Part shown: piece by piece, positions 57,145-64,000 of the stretch
Layout of the letters: the number at the start of each line of letters is the position of its first letter
Numbering within the stretch: the first letter of the stretch is position 1
Assembly (NCBI GenBank): GCA_002255925.1
Contig: NKIH01000004.1
Coordinates: 372,001 to 436,000 of the forward strand
Reading direction: 5' to 3'
Origin: Burkholderiales bacterium PBB6
Lineage (GTDB): Bacteria; Pseudomonadota; Gammaproteobacteria; Burkholderiales; Burkholderiaceae_C
DNA length: 64,000 nucleotides
Made by a program: the position numbers and the translations under genes
The notes under the pieces: generated by a model
What the model was told of the DNA's origin: nothing
The model's input: only the letters and a program-made list of their open reading frames with translations
Database searches by the model: none

Positions 57145-58053
57145 ATGAGCCAAGCCGACATCCAACCTTCGCTTGACCACATCCAGCCTCGCGAGAAGGC
57201 TGAGATCCTTGCGCAGGCGCTGCCCTACATCCGCAAGTACCACGGCAAGACGCTGGTCATCAAGTACGGCGGCAACGCCATGACCGACCCGGCCCTGCAG
57301 CAAGACTTCGCCGAAGACATCGTGCTGCTGAAGCTGGTGGGCATGAACCCGGTGGTGGTGCACGGCGGCGGCCCGCAGATCGATGAAGCCCTGAACCGCC
57401 TGGGCAAGAAGGGCACCTTCATCCAGGGCATGCGCGTCACCGACGAAGAAACCATGGAAGTGGTGGAGTGGGTGCTGGGCGGCGAGGTTCAGCAGGACAT
57501 CGTCGGCCTGATCAACGCCGCCGGCGGCAAGGCCGTGGGCCTGACCGGCCGCGACGGCGGCATGATCCGCGCCCGCAAGCTCAAGATGCTCGACAAGGAC
57601 GACCCGTCGAAGGAACACGATGTGGGCCAGGTCGGCGAGATCGAGTCGATCGACCCGAGCGTGGTGAAGGCGCTGCAGGACGACGCCTTCATTCCCGTCA
57701 TCAGCCCGATCGGCTTCGGCGAGAACAACGAGAGCTACAACATCAACGCCGACGTGGTGGCGGCCAAGCTGGCCACCATCCTGAAGGCCGAGAAGCTGCT
57801 GATGCTGACCAACATCAGCGGTGTGCTCGACAAGCAAGGTGAGTTGCTGACCGACCTGACGGCCCGCCGCATCGACGAGCTGTTTGCCGACGGCACCATC
57901 AGCGGCGGCATGCTGCCGAAGATCGCCGGCGCGCTGGACGCGGCCAAGAGCGGCGTGAACGCCGTGCACATCATCGACGGCCGCGTGCCGCACGCGCTGC
58001 TGCTGGAAATCCTGACCGAGCAGGCCTTCGGCACGATGATCCGTTCGCACTGA
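57145..58053 (+). CDS. argB: Acetylglutamate kinase ArgB
   Basis: Phosphorylates N-acetylglutamate in arginine synthesis. The 302-residue protein has the amino-acid kinase features [13 protein letters not shown] (about residues 31-43), [43 protein letters not shown] and [18 protein letters not shown]. The ATG at 57145 gives the usual N-terminus; the frame is open far upstream but that stretch shows no family sequence and crosses other genes. A stretch of about 180 bases separates it from the divergent cusF-like gene. The next gene begins 16 bases downstream. Confidence 0.95.
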   Translation: MSQADIQPSLDHIQPREKAEILAQALPYIRKYHGKTLVIKYGGNAMTDPALQQDFAEDIVLLKLVGMNPVVVHGGGPQIDEALNRLGKKGTFIQGMRVTDEETMEVVEWVLGGEVQQDIVGLINAAGGKAVGLTGRDGGMIRARKLKMLDKDDPSKEHDVGQVGEIESIDPSVVKALQDDAFIPVISPIGFGENNESYNINADVVAAKLATILKAEKLLMLTNISGVLDKQGELLTDLTARRIDELFADGTISGGMLPKIAGALDAAKSGVNAVHIIDGRVPHALLLEILTEQAFGTMIRSH

Positions 58054-58069
58054 GTGCGGGTGGGCCGGC

Positions 58070-58780
58070 ATGACCGAGCGTGGGCGCCTGGCCCGAGACC
58101 CAGGCACCGTGTGGCTGTTTGACCTCGACAACACGCTGCACAACGCATCGGTCTCGGCGTTCAAGCACCTCGACCGCTCGATGAACAGCTACATCGAGCG
58201 CCACGTGGGCGTGAGCGCCGAGCAGGCCAACCACCTGCGGGCGCATTACTGGCACCGTTACGGCGCCACGCTGCTGGGCCTGATCCGCCACCACGGCGTG
58301 AAAATCGACCACTTCCTGCACCACACGCATGTGTTGCCGACGCTGGAACAAGACGTCGTCACCCATGCCCACGATGTGGCGGCCGTGCGTCGCCTGGCCG
58401 GGCGCAAATACATCCTCACCAATGCACCACTCGCTTACACCGAGCGGGTGCTGGGCGCGCTGAAGATGCGCGGTCTGTTCGACGGCATCATCAGCATCGA
58501 GCAGATGACCATGTTCGGCGAGCTCAGGCCCAAGCCGGACGCGCGCATGTTCCGCACGCTGGCAGTGAAGCTGGGCGTGCCTCCCGGCCGCTGCGTGCTG
58601 GTGGAAGACACCCTGGCGCACCAGAAGGCCGCACGCAGCGTTGGCATGCGTTGCGTGTGGATGCAGCGCTGGGTGAAGCTTGGCAGCCACGGTCCCGAGC
58701 TCGGTGTTTATCTCCACCGGAAGCCGGCATACGTGTGTGCCAGAATCAACTCGCTCAACCAGTTGCACCGCGCCCTGTGA
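58070..58780 (+). CDS. HAD-family pyrimidine 5'-nucleotidase (SDT1/PynA type)
   Basis: Cytoplasmic phosphatase of 236 residues. HAD motif I is WLFDLDNTLHNAS (about residues 15-27), motif II is ILTNAPLAY, and motif III/IV are KPDARMF and LVEDTLAHQKAA. The helical cap and length match the pyrimidine 5'-nucleotidase branch, which dephosphorylates UMP/CMP-type nucleotides; substrate assignment is by similarity. It lies 16 bases after argB and its stop overlaps the start of slmA (TGATG), so the three are probably one transcript. Confidence 0.87.
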   Translation: MTERGRLARDPGTVWLFDLDNTLHNASVSAFKHLDRSMNSYIERHVGVSAEQANHLRAHYWHRYGATLLGLIRHHGVKIDHFLHHTHVLPTLEQDVVTHAHDVAAVRRLAGRKYILTNAPLAYTERVLGALKMRGLFDGIISIEQMTMFGELRPKPDARMFRTLAVKLGVPPGRCVLVEDTLAHQKAARSVGMRCVWMQRWVKLGSHGPELGVYLHRKPAYVCARINSLNQLHRAL

Positions 58781-59481
58781 TGTCAGATTTGCCTGAAGTG
58801 CCCATGCCGGACGAAGCGCTACCGCTCGCCGGGACATCCAGCGATGTCGATGCCGCTGCCCCGGACACCGCCACCGCGGTGGCCGCTGCCGCGCCGCCTG
58901 CGCGCAAGCGCCCTCGGCCCGGTGAGCGCCGTGTGCAGATCCTGCAGACGCTGGCGGAAATGCTCCAGCAGCCTGGCGCTGATCGCATCACCACCGCGGC
59001 CCTGGCGGCCAAGCTGGAGGTGAGCGAAGCCGCGCTGTACCGGCATTTCGCCAGCAAGGCGCAGATGTTCGAGGGCTTGATCGAGTTCATCGAATCCACC
59101 GTCTTCAGCCTGATCAACCAGATCGCCGAGCGTGAAACCAGCGGGGCCGTTCAAGCACAGCGCATCACCCAGATGCTGCTGCAGTTTGGCGAGAAGAACC
59201 CCGGCATGGCCCGGGTGATGGTGGGCGATGCGCTGGTCTTCGAGAACGACCGACTCAGCGTGCGCATGAACCAGTTCTTCGACCGCATCGAGTCGCAGCT
59301 GCGCCAGAGCCTCAAGGCCAGCGCAGATGCCGCCGGCTCGGCCACGCCCACCGTCACGGCCAACGGCCAGGCCTCGGCACTGACCGCCTTCATCATCGGC
59401 CGCCTGCAGCGCTTCGCGCGCTCGGGCTTTCGCCGCAGTCCCACCGAGCAGCTCGACGTGGCGCTGGCGCTGCTGACCTGA
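58780..59481 (+). CDS. slmA: Nucleoid occlusion factor SlmA
   Basis: TetR-family DNA-binding protein that blocks FtsZ ring formation over the nucleoid. The 233-residue protein has an unusually long Ala/Pro/Asp-rich N-terminal extension (about 45 residues), then EILQ-like RRVQILQTLAEML, ITTAALAAKLEVSEAALYRHF and SKAQMFEGLIEFIE, which match the SlmA helix-turn-helix closely, and FGEKNPGMARVMVGDALVFENDRL and QFFDRIESQLRQSL in the FtsZ-interacting domain. An insertion near residue 190 (SADAAGSATPTV) replaces a short loop. It overlaps the upstream nucleotidase gene by one base. Confidence 0.92.
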   Translation: MSDLPEVPMPDEALPLAGTSSDVDAAAPDTATAVAAAAPPARKRPRPGERRVQILQTLAEMLQQPGADRITTAALAAKLEVSEAALYRHFASKAQMFEGLIEFIESTVFSLINQIAERETSGAVQAQRITQMLLQFGEKNPGMARVMVGDALVFENDRLSVRMNQFFDRIESQLRQSLKASADAAGSATPTVTANGQASALTAFIIGRLQRFARSGFRRSPTEQLDVALALLT

Positions 59482-59546
59482 ATCGACAAGCTCAGCTGGC
59501 CGCGTGCCGGCCTGTGCAGGCAGCACGCCTTGACTACACTGGCGGC

Positions 59547-60470
59547 ATGACTGTGAACCCTGCCTTGGAAGCGCTGCTGGCGCGCGCGGAGCGTGTGCTG
59601 GCCCGGCTTGAATCCACCTTGCCTCGTCCGCTGGAAGCGCCTGATTGGGACGCCTCCGTGGCCTTCCGTTATCGCCGCCGCGCCCATGCGGCCTTGCTCG
59701 ATCCGGTGCGCCACGTTGGCGGCATCCGGCTGTCTGATCTGCAGGAGATCGACGGCCAGCGTGATCGTCTGGTGCGCAACATGGCGCAGTTCGTGGCGGG
59801 CGCACCTGCCAACAACGTGCTGCTGACCGGTGCGCGTGGCACGGGCAAGAGCTCGCTGATCAAGGCCTGCCTGAACGAATACGCTGACCGCGGCCTGCGC
59901 CTCATCGAGGTGGACAAGTCCGACATGGTTGATCTGCCGGACATCGTCGACTTGGTGGGCGAGCGCGCCGAGCGCTTCATCATCTTCTGTGACGACCTGA
60001 GCTTTGAAGACGGCGAGCCCGGCTACAAGGCGCTGAAGTCGATCCTCGACGGGTCGGTGTCTGCGGCCAGCGACAACGTGCTGATCTGCGCTACCAGCAA
60101 CCGCCGGCACCTGTTGCCCGAGTACATGAAGGACAACCTCAGCTACACCCACACCGAGGATGGTGAGGTGCATCCGGGCGAGGTCATCGAGGAAAAGATT
60201 TCGCTGTCCGAGCGCTTCGGCTTGTGGATCAGCTTCTACCCGTTCAGCCAGGACGAGTACCTGGCCATCGTGGCGCAATGGCTGCGGCAGGCGGGTTTTG
60301 ACGCTGCGGCCATCGAGGCTGTGCGGGGTGAGGCGCTGGTGTTTGCGCTGGAGCGCGGCTCGCGCTCGGGCCGGGTGGCGTGGCAGTTTGCCCGCGATAT
60401 GGCCGGCCGCCGCTTGGTGGCAGGCGCAGGTGACATGGCCGGCGGCAATGTGATCGGCGGTGCGGCATGA
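59547..60470 (+). CDS. DUF815-family AAA-like ATPase
   Basis: Protein of 307 residues belonging to the DUF815 P-loop group, whose function is not established. Walker A is TGARGTGKSSLIKA (about residues 92-105) and Walker B is FIIFCDDLSFE (about 146-156), followed by ICATSNRRHLLPE, a sensor-1-like segment, and SERFGLWISFYPFSQDEYL. The ATG at 59547 follows a 65-base gap after slmA; an in-frame codon at 59514 adds 11 residues without support. It overlaps mutT by 4 bases (ATGA), an arrangement suggesting coupled expression. Confidence 0.88.
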   Translation: MTVNPALEALLARAERVLARLESTLPRPLEAPDWDASVAFRYRRRAHAALLDPVRHVGGIRLSDLQEIDGQRDRLVRNMAQFVAGAPANNVLLTGARGTGKSSLIKACLNEYADRGLRLIEVDKSDMVDLPDIVDLVGERAERFIIFCDDLSFEDGEPGYKALKSILDGSVSAASDNVLICATSNRRHLLPEYMKDNLSYTHTEDGEVHPGEVIEEKISLSERFGLWISFYPFSQDEYLAIVAQWLRQAGFDAAAIEAVRGEALVFALERGSRSGRVAWQFARDMAGRRLVAGAGDMAGGNVIGGAA

Positions 60471-60928
60471 GCGCCGATCCGCATGCACCGACCAACCGGG
60501 TGCCAGTGGACGTGGCTGTGGGCGTGCTGGTGCGCCGTGATGCCGAAGGCCACGAGGCTGACTTCCTGTTGACCTCTCGCCCTGAAGGCAAGGTGTACGC
60601 CGGCTACTGGGAGTTTCCGGGCGGCAAGCTGGAGGCGGGCGAAACGGTGGAGCAGGCCCTGCGCCGCGAGTTGCAGGAAGAGCTCGGCATCACCATCGGT
60701 GGCAGCCAGCCCTGGCAAGAGCTGGTGATGGAGTACCCGCACGCCAAGGTGCGGCTGCATTTCCACAAGGTGTTCGAGTGGACCGGCGAGTTCGAGATGC
60801 GCGAGCAGCAGAGCATGGCCTGGGAGCGCCTGCCGGTGTCGTCCATGCCCGTCCTGCCCGGCACCATCCCCGTGCTGCGGTGGCTGGCGGCCGAGCGTGG
60901 TTTTGCGGAAGTTACGCACCGCGGCTGA
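60467..60928 (+). CDS. mutT: NUDIX hydrolase, probable 8-oxo-dGTP diphosphatase MutT
   Basis: Predicted to remove oxidised dGTP from the nucleotide pool. The 153-residue protein contains the full Nudix box: [18 protein letters not shown] followed by QEELGI (about residues 52-75). The preceding [11 protein letters not shown] and [10 protein letters not shown] segments are MutT-like. It lacks the longer C-terminal thiamine-phosphate-synthase-like extension seen in some relatives of this group. It is coupled to the DUF815 ATPase gene, and hisI follows after 34 bases. Confidence 0.9.
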   Translation: MSADPHAPTNRVPVDVAVGVLVRRDAEGHEADFLLTSRPEGKVYAGYWEFPGGKLEAGETVEQALRRELQEELGITIGGSQPWQELVMEYPHAKVRLHFHKVFEWTGEFEMREQQSMAWERLPVSSMPVLPGTIPVLRWLAAERGFAEVTHRG

Positions 60929-60962
60929 GTGGCCACAGCGCCCCGTTCGTTACACTGCGGCC

Positions 60963-61352
60963 ATGAGTTGGCTGGATCACATCAGGTGGGACAAGGACGG
61001 CCTCGTGCCCGTCATTGCGCAGGAGGCAGGCAGCGGCGACGTGCTGATGTTTGCGTGGATGAACCGCGAGGCGCTCGCACGCACGGCCGAGCTGAAGCAG
61101 GCGGTGTATTTCAGCCGCTCGCGCCAGCGTCTGTGGCACAAGGGTGAAGAGTCCGGGCACTTCCAGCAGGTGCACGAAATTCGCCTCGATTGCGACCAGG
61201 ACGTGGTGCTGCTGAAGATCACGCAGCACGGCCACGAGCCCGGCATTGCCTGCCACACCGGTCGCCACAGCTGCTTCTTTGAGCGCCTGGACGGTGAGCA
61301 GTGGCAGGCCGTGGACCCGGTGCTCAAAGACCCCGAACACATCTACAAGTGA
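60963..61352 (+). CDS. hisI: Phosphoribosyl-AMP cyclohydrolase HisI
   Basis: Zinc enzyme of the third step of histidine synthesis. The 129-residue protein has [43 protein letters not shown] with the magnesium Asp and zinc Cys, and [10 protein letters not shown] with the other zinc Cys residues. The ATG at 60963 gives the normal N-terminus ([13 protein letters not shown]). hisE follows after 5 bases as a separate gene rather than a fusion. The gene upstream is mutT, not hisF. Confidence 0.94.
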   Translation: MSWLDHIRWDKDGLVPVIAQEAGSGDVLMFAWMNREALARTAELKQAVYFSRSRQRLWHKGEESGHFQQVHEIRLDCDQDVVLLKITQHGHEPGIACHTGRHSCFFERLDGEQWQAVDPVLKDPEHIYK

Positions 61353-61357
61353 ACCCG

Positions 61358-61708
61358 ATGAGCTCGAACGACACCCTGCAGCGGCTGGCCGACGTGATTG
61401 CCTCACGCCGCGCGGGCGACCCCGACAAGAGTTACGTCGCGCGCCTGTTCCACAAGGGCACCGACGCCATCCTGAAAAAGATCGGCGAAGAGGCCACCGA
61501 GACGGTGATGGCCGCCAAGGATGGCGACCGCGAGAAGATCGTCTACGAAGTGGCGGACCTCTGGTTCCACTCGATGATCGCGCTGGCGCAGTTCGACCTG
61601 TCGCCGGCCGATGTGCTGCGTGAGCTAGAGCGCCGCGAAGGCCTGTCGGGCCTCGAAGAATTCGCTGCCCGCAAGGCGCAGGCCCGTGATCAACAGGAGG
61701 CTCCATGA
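61358..61708 (+). CDS. hisE: Phosphoribosyl-ATP pyrophosphatase HisE
   Basis: Second enzyme of histidine synthesis, 116 residues, all-alpha MazG-like fold. [21 protein letters not shown] with the following [12 protein letters not shown] and [13 protein letters not shown] carry the family acids (Glu-Glu, Glu, Asp). It starts 5 bases after hisI and overlaps the next membrane protein gene by 4 bases (ATGA), typical of the tail of his operons in Burkholderiales. Confidence 0.94.
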   Translation: MSSNDTLQRLADVIASRRAGDPDKSYVARLFHKGTDAILKKIGEEATETVMAAKDGDREKIVYEVADLWFHSMIALAQFDLSPADVLRELERREGLSGLEEFAARKAQARDQQEAP

Positions 61709-62082
61709 ACGACCCCGTGAACGCCACTGACGTGCAGCTCGCCGTCAAGTCGGCGCAGCTGAAGCAGCTGACGATGATCATCTACATCCTCTACGCCCTG
61801 AGCGCCTTCATTGGCATCACCGGGCTGGCGGCGATCATCATCAACTACATCAAGCGCGAAGAGACGGCGGGCACGATCTACGAGAGCCACTTCACCTGGC
61901 AGATCCGCACCTTCTGGTGGTCGCTGCTGTGGGCGGTGATCGGCTTCGTCACGCTGATCATCGGCGTGGGCGTGGTCATCCTGGTGATCGATTCGATCTG
62001 GGTGATCTACCGCATCGTCAAGGGCATCCTGAACTGCAATGACGGCAAGCCCATGCCCGTGTCGGCCTCATCGACCAATTGA
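61705..62082 (+). CDS. DUF4870-like membrane protein
   Basis: Predicted inner-membrane protein of 125 residues with three hydrophobic segments (about residues 25-48, 66-80 and 82-104). The pattern [18 protein letters not shown] and [12 protein letters not shown] fits DUF4870-type proteins that commonly sit between hisE and the HIT gene in this bacterial group. Function unknown. It overlaps hisE by 4 bases. The preceding AACAGGAGG is a good ribosome-binding site. Confidence 0.85.
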   Translation: MNDPVNATDVQLAVKSAQLKQLTMIIYILYALSAFIGITGLAAIIINYIKREETAGTIYESHFTWQIRTFWWSLLWAVIGFVTLIIGVGVVILVIDSIWVIYRIVKGILNCNDGKPMPVSASSTN

Positions 62083-62111
62083 TTGCCCGACCGACAGATT
62101 GAGTGAGCGAC

Positions 62112-62459
62112 ATGAGTCACGATCCGAACTGCATCTTCTGCAAGATCATCGCCGGCCAGATTCCTTCGAAGAAGGTCTTCGAGGATGGCGATGTGCTGGC
62201 ATTCCACGACATCAATCCGTGGGCCCCGGTGCATATCCTGCTGGTGCCGAAGCGCCACATCGCCTCGATGGTCGATGTGACGCCGGAAGACCAGGCCGTG
62301 CTGGGCAAGATGATGGTGCTGGCGCCGCGCCTGATGGCCGAGCTGGGTGTGACGGGCGGCTTCCGCCAGGTCATCAACACCGGCCCGGACGGCGGGCAGG
62401 AGGTCTATCACGTGCACATGCATGTGATGGGCGGCCCCCGTCCGTGGTTGAAGGGCTGA
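62112..62459 (+). CDS. HIT-family nucleotide hydrolase (HinT-like)
   Basis: Predicted purine nucleoside phosphoramidase of 115 residues. The start CIFCKIIAGQIPSKKVFED and the histidine triad HVHMHVMGG (about residues 102-110) are diagnostic for the HinT branch; two Cys and two His residues may bind zinc. ATG at 62112 is chosen over an in-frame GTG at 62103. It lies between the DUF4870 gene and tatA. Its role next to his and tat genes is not understood, though the order is conserved. Confidence 0.92.
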   Translation: MSHDPNCIFCKIIAGQIPSKKVFEDGDVLAFHDINPWAPVHILLVPKRHIASMVDVTPEDQAVLGKMMVLAPRLMAELGVTGGFRQVINTGPDGGQEVYHVHMHVMGGPRPWLKG

Positions 62460-62537
62460 CAAGCATCTGCCCGACTGTCGCAGCAGGGTCATGGACCTGC
62501 CCGTAGAATCAAAGCAACTGTTTACTGGAGAAACGTC

Positions 62538-62765
62538 ATGGGATCGTTCAGCATTTGGCATTGGCTGATCGTGCTGTTGGTGGTGGTGCTGGTTTTTGGC
62601 ACCAAGAAGCTGAAGAACGTCGGCTCTGACCTCGGCTCGGCCGTCAAGGGCTTCAAGGATGGCATGAAGGGCGGCGCCGAGTCTGCCGACGTGCCGCCGC
62701 AGCAGGTCACGACCAGCAAGGTCGACGCCAACACCGTCGACGTCGAGGCGAAGACCAAGTCCTGA
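62538..62765 (+). CDS. tatA: Sec-independent protein translocase subunit TatA
   Basis: Forms the pore-like part of the twin-arginine export system for folded proteins. The 75-residue protein has one N-terminal membrane segment (about residues 5-20), the hinge [15 protein letters not shown], and an amphipathic helix with [10 protein letters not shown], then a polar tail. CTGGAGA lies upstream of the ATG. A 78-base gap after the HIT gene may contain its own promoter, but no clear boxes were seen. Confidence 0.94.
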   Translation: MGSFSIWHWLIVLLVVVLVFGTKKLKNVGSDLGSAVKGFKDGMKGGAESADVPPQQVTTSKVDANTVDVEAKTKS

Positions 62766-62814
62766 TCCGCGCTGGCCGGCAAACCTGCCCGGCCGCCCGG
62801 TGCCTTTGACACAG

Positions 62815-62835
62815 CCGCCCGCTTGCGTGGCGGCT
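62815..62835 (+). terminator. Weak hairpin between tatA and tatB
   Basis: GCCGCC and GGCGGC form a 6-base-pair stem around a 9-base loop, followed by TTCTCATTTT. It could partly terminate transcription after tatA, which is needed in excess over tatB and tatC. The evidence is limited to the shape. Confidence 0.4.
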
Positions 62836-62848
62836 TCTCATTTTCGAC

Positions 62849-63340
62849 ATGATTGATTTCGGTTTCGACAAGCTGGCCTTGATCGGAGCGGTGGCGTTGA
62901 TCGTCATCGGCCCCGAGAAGCTGCCGCGCGTGGCCCGCACCGTGGGCCACTTCGTGGGCAAGGCGCAGCGCTACGTGGCTGATGTGAAGGCCGAGGTCAA
63001 TCGCTCGATCGAACTCGAGGAGCTTCAGAAGATGAAGTCCCAGTTCGAAACCGCAGCGCGCGACGTTGAGCAGACGGTGCACCGGGAAGTCAACTCGGCG
63101 TCGTCGAGCGTGGCGTCGGCCTGGTCTGAAGCTGGCTCGGCGCTGGAAGGTGCGGGCGCTGACAGCTCGGCCTGGACACCTGCGCCGCCGGCCTACGAGC
63201 CTCCGCGCAAGAATTTCCGCGTCAAGCGGGCGGCCGTGCCGCGCTGGTTCAAGCAGCGCGCCGGCGTTCGCACGCATGTGCAGTCAGGTGCTGCGCGGGT
63301 GGCACGCTTTCGTCCGCCCGGCCATGGGAACAAGGCATGA
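62849..63340 (+). CDS. tatB: Sec-independent protein translocase subunit TatB
   Basis: Works with TatC in signal recognition by the twin-arginine system. The 163-residue protein begins with [21 protein letters not shown], with the Glu typical of TatB in the membrane segment end, then [19 protein letters not shown], an amphipathic and then long polar helix. It is longer than TatA, with a Pro/Ser-rich tail. It overlaps tatC by 4 bases (ATGA). Confidence 0.93.
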   Translation: MIDFGFDKLALIGAVALIVIGPEKLPRVARTVGHFVGKAQRYVADVKAEVNRSIELEELQKMKSQFETAARDVEQTVHREVNSASSSVASAWSEAGSALEGAGADSSAWTPAPPAYEPPRKNFRVKRAAVPRWFKQRAGVRTHVQSGAARVARFRPPGHGNKA

Positions 63341-64000
63341 GCCAAGAAGAAAAGCCGGATGAACTGGCGGGCACGGAAGCGCCCTTTGTTTCCCACCTGA
63401 TCGAGCTGCGTGATCGCCTGGTGCGTGTGGTGATTGCCTTGGCGGTGGTCTTCATCGCCTTGTCGATCTACCCGACGCCGGCGGGCCTGTATGACCTGCT
63501 CGCGCAGCCCATGGTGGCCACCTTGCCGTCCGGGGCAACGATGATCGCGACCAACGTGATCTCGCCGTTCATGGTGCCGCTGAAGATCACTTTGCTGGCG
63601 GCCTTCCTGGTGGCGCTGCCTTATGTGCTTTATCAGGTCTGGGCCTTCGTGGCGCCGGGCCTGTATGCCCACGAGAAGCGCTTGGTGCTGCCGCTGGTGG
63701 TGTCGAGCACAGTGCTCTTCCTGATCGGTGTGGCGTTCTGCTACTTCTTCGTGTTCGGCAAGGTGTTTGCCTTCATCCAGGGCTTTGCGCCCAAGAGCAT
63801 CACGGCTGCGCCGGACATCGAGGCCTACCTGGGCTTCGCGATGAGCATGTTCATCGCCTTCGGCGCGGCCTTCGAGGTGCCGGTGGTGGTGGTGGTGCTG
63901 GTGCGCATGGGTGTGGTCAGCCTCGAAAAGCTGCGTGAATTCCGCGGCTACTTCGTGGTGCTGGCCTTCATCATCGCCGCCGTGCTGACGCCGCCGGACG
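63337..64000 (+). CDS. tatC: Sec-independent protein translocase subunit TatC (C-terminus cut by window end)
   Basis: Multi-span receptor for twin-arginine signal peptides. The visible 221 residues include [15 protein letters not shown] (the conserved N-terminal cytoplasmic segment with the signal-peptide-binding Glu), [34 protein letters not shown], and [16 protein letters not shown], with five of six membrane segments complete or nearly so. The frame is open to the last base of the window. The ATG overlaps the tatB stop. Confidence 0.95.
   Translation, partial: MSQEEKPDELAGTEAPFVSHLIELRDRLVRVVIALAVVFIALSIYPTPAGLYDLLAQPMVATLPSGATMIATNVISPFMVPLKITLLAAFLVALPYVLYQVWAFVAPGLYAHEKRLVLPLVVSSTVLFLIGVAFCYFFVFGKVFAFIQGFAPKSITAAPDIEAYLGFAMSMFIAFGAAFEVPVVVVVLVRMGVVSLEKLREFRGYFVVLAFIIAAVLTPPD

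Overview
The window is chromosomal DNA of high GC content and reads as a betaproteobacterium of the order Burkholderiales, probably a Leptothrix/Roseateles/Rubrivivax-like genus. This is inferred from the gene orders dusB-fis-purH, mraZ-to-lpxC and hisI-hisE-DUF4870-HIT-tatABC, from the phasin with an alanine/lysine-rich tail, and from strong CTG/GGC/CGC codon preference. No rRNA, tRNA, insertion sequence, prophage or CRISPR array was seen. The coding density is very high and most genes are core functions.

Region 1 (1-18314) is a complete alpha-glucan module. A leftward maltodextrin ABC transporter operon (malK-malE-malF, cut by the window edge) diverges from a rightward glycogen/maltodextrin operon (glgP-glgB-glgX-malQ). 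Converging on malQ are two tandem exported GH13 alpha-amylases, one of them a lipoprotein, and diverging from these is an exported pullulanase-type debranching enzyme. The exported enzymes would cut starch or pullulan outside the cytoplasm, the transporter would import maltodextrins, and the cytoplasmic enzymes would interconvert them with glycogen and glucose-1-phosphate. The same odd-length palindrome (TGTAGT-N3-ACTACA type) occurs twice in each of the two divergent intergenic regions, which suggests one unidentified regulator for all four transcription units.

Region 2 (18561-37569) is the division and cell-wall (dcw) cluster: mraZ, rsmH, ftsL, ftsI, murE, murF, mraY, murD, ftsW, murG, murC, ddl, ftsQ, ftsA, ftsZ, lpxC and a small membrane protein. 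Many neighbours overlap by 4 bases, indicating translational coupling. Upstream of mraZ there is a good sigma70 promoter overlapped by TGGGG repeats with 10-base period, the MraZ autoregulatory site. MurD carries a roughly 100-residue acidic insertion, and rsmH and ftsA contain patches of unusual codon use.

Region 3 (37573-44225) is a TetR-regulated RND efflux operon (adaptor, pump, outer-membrane channel) with an AcrR-like operator. Region 4 (44250-50867) is mostly leftward housekeeping: dusB-fis-purH, then plsC-cdsA-ruvC-dienelactone hydrolase, with a YqaA-type membrane protein diverging from dusB. Region 5 (50964-56964) is mixed: an M32 carboxypeptidase, a phasin, a fused two-domain alcohol-forming fatty acyl-CoA reductase, a CDF metal exporter with its divergent MerR regulator, and a CusF-like periplasmic protein. 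Region 6 (57145-64000) holds argB, a HAD nucleotidase, slmA (nucleoid occlusion, an FtsZ antagonist), a DUF815 ATPase, mutT, hisI, hisE, a DUF4870 protein, a HIT hydrolase and tatA-tatB-tatC (the last cut by the window end).

No wholly new system is evident. The best leads are the shared starch-regulon operator, the MurD insertion, the perfect palindrome between the phasin and acyl-CoA reductase genes, and the MerR-type operator that lies over the start of the merR gene.
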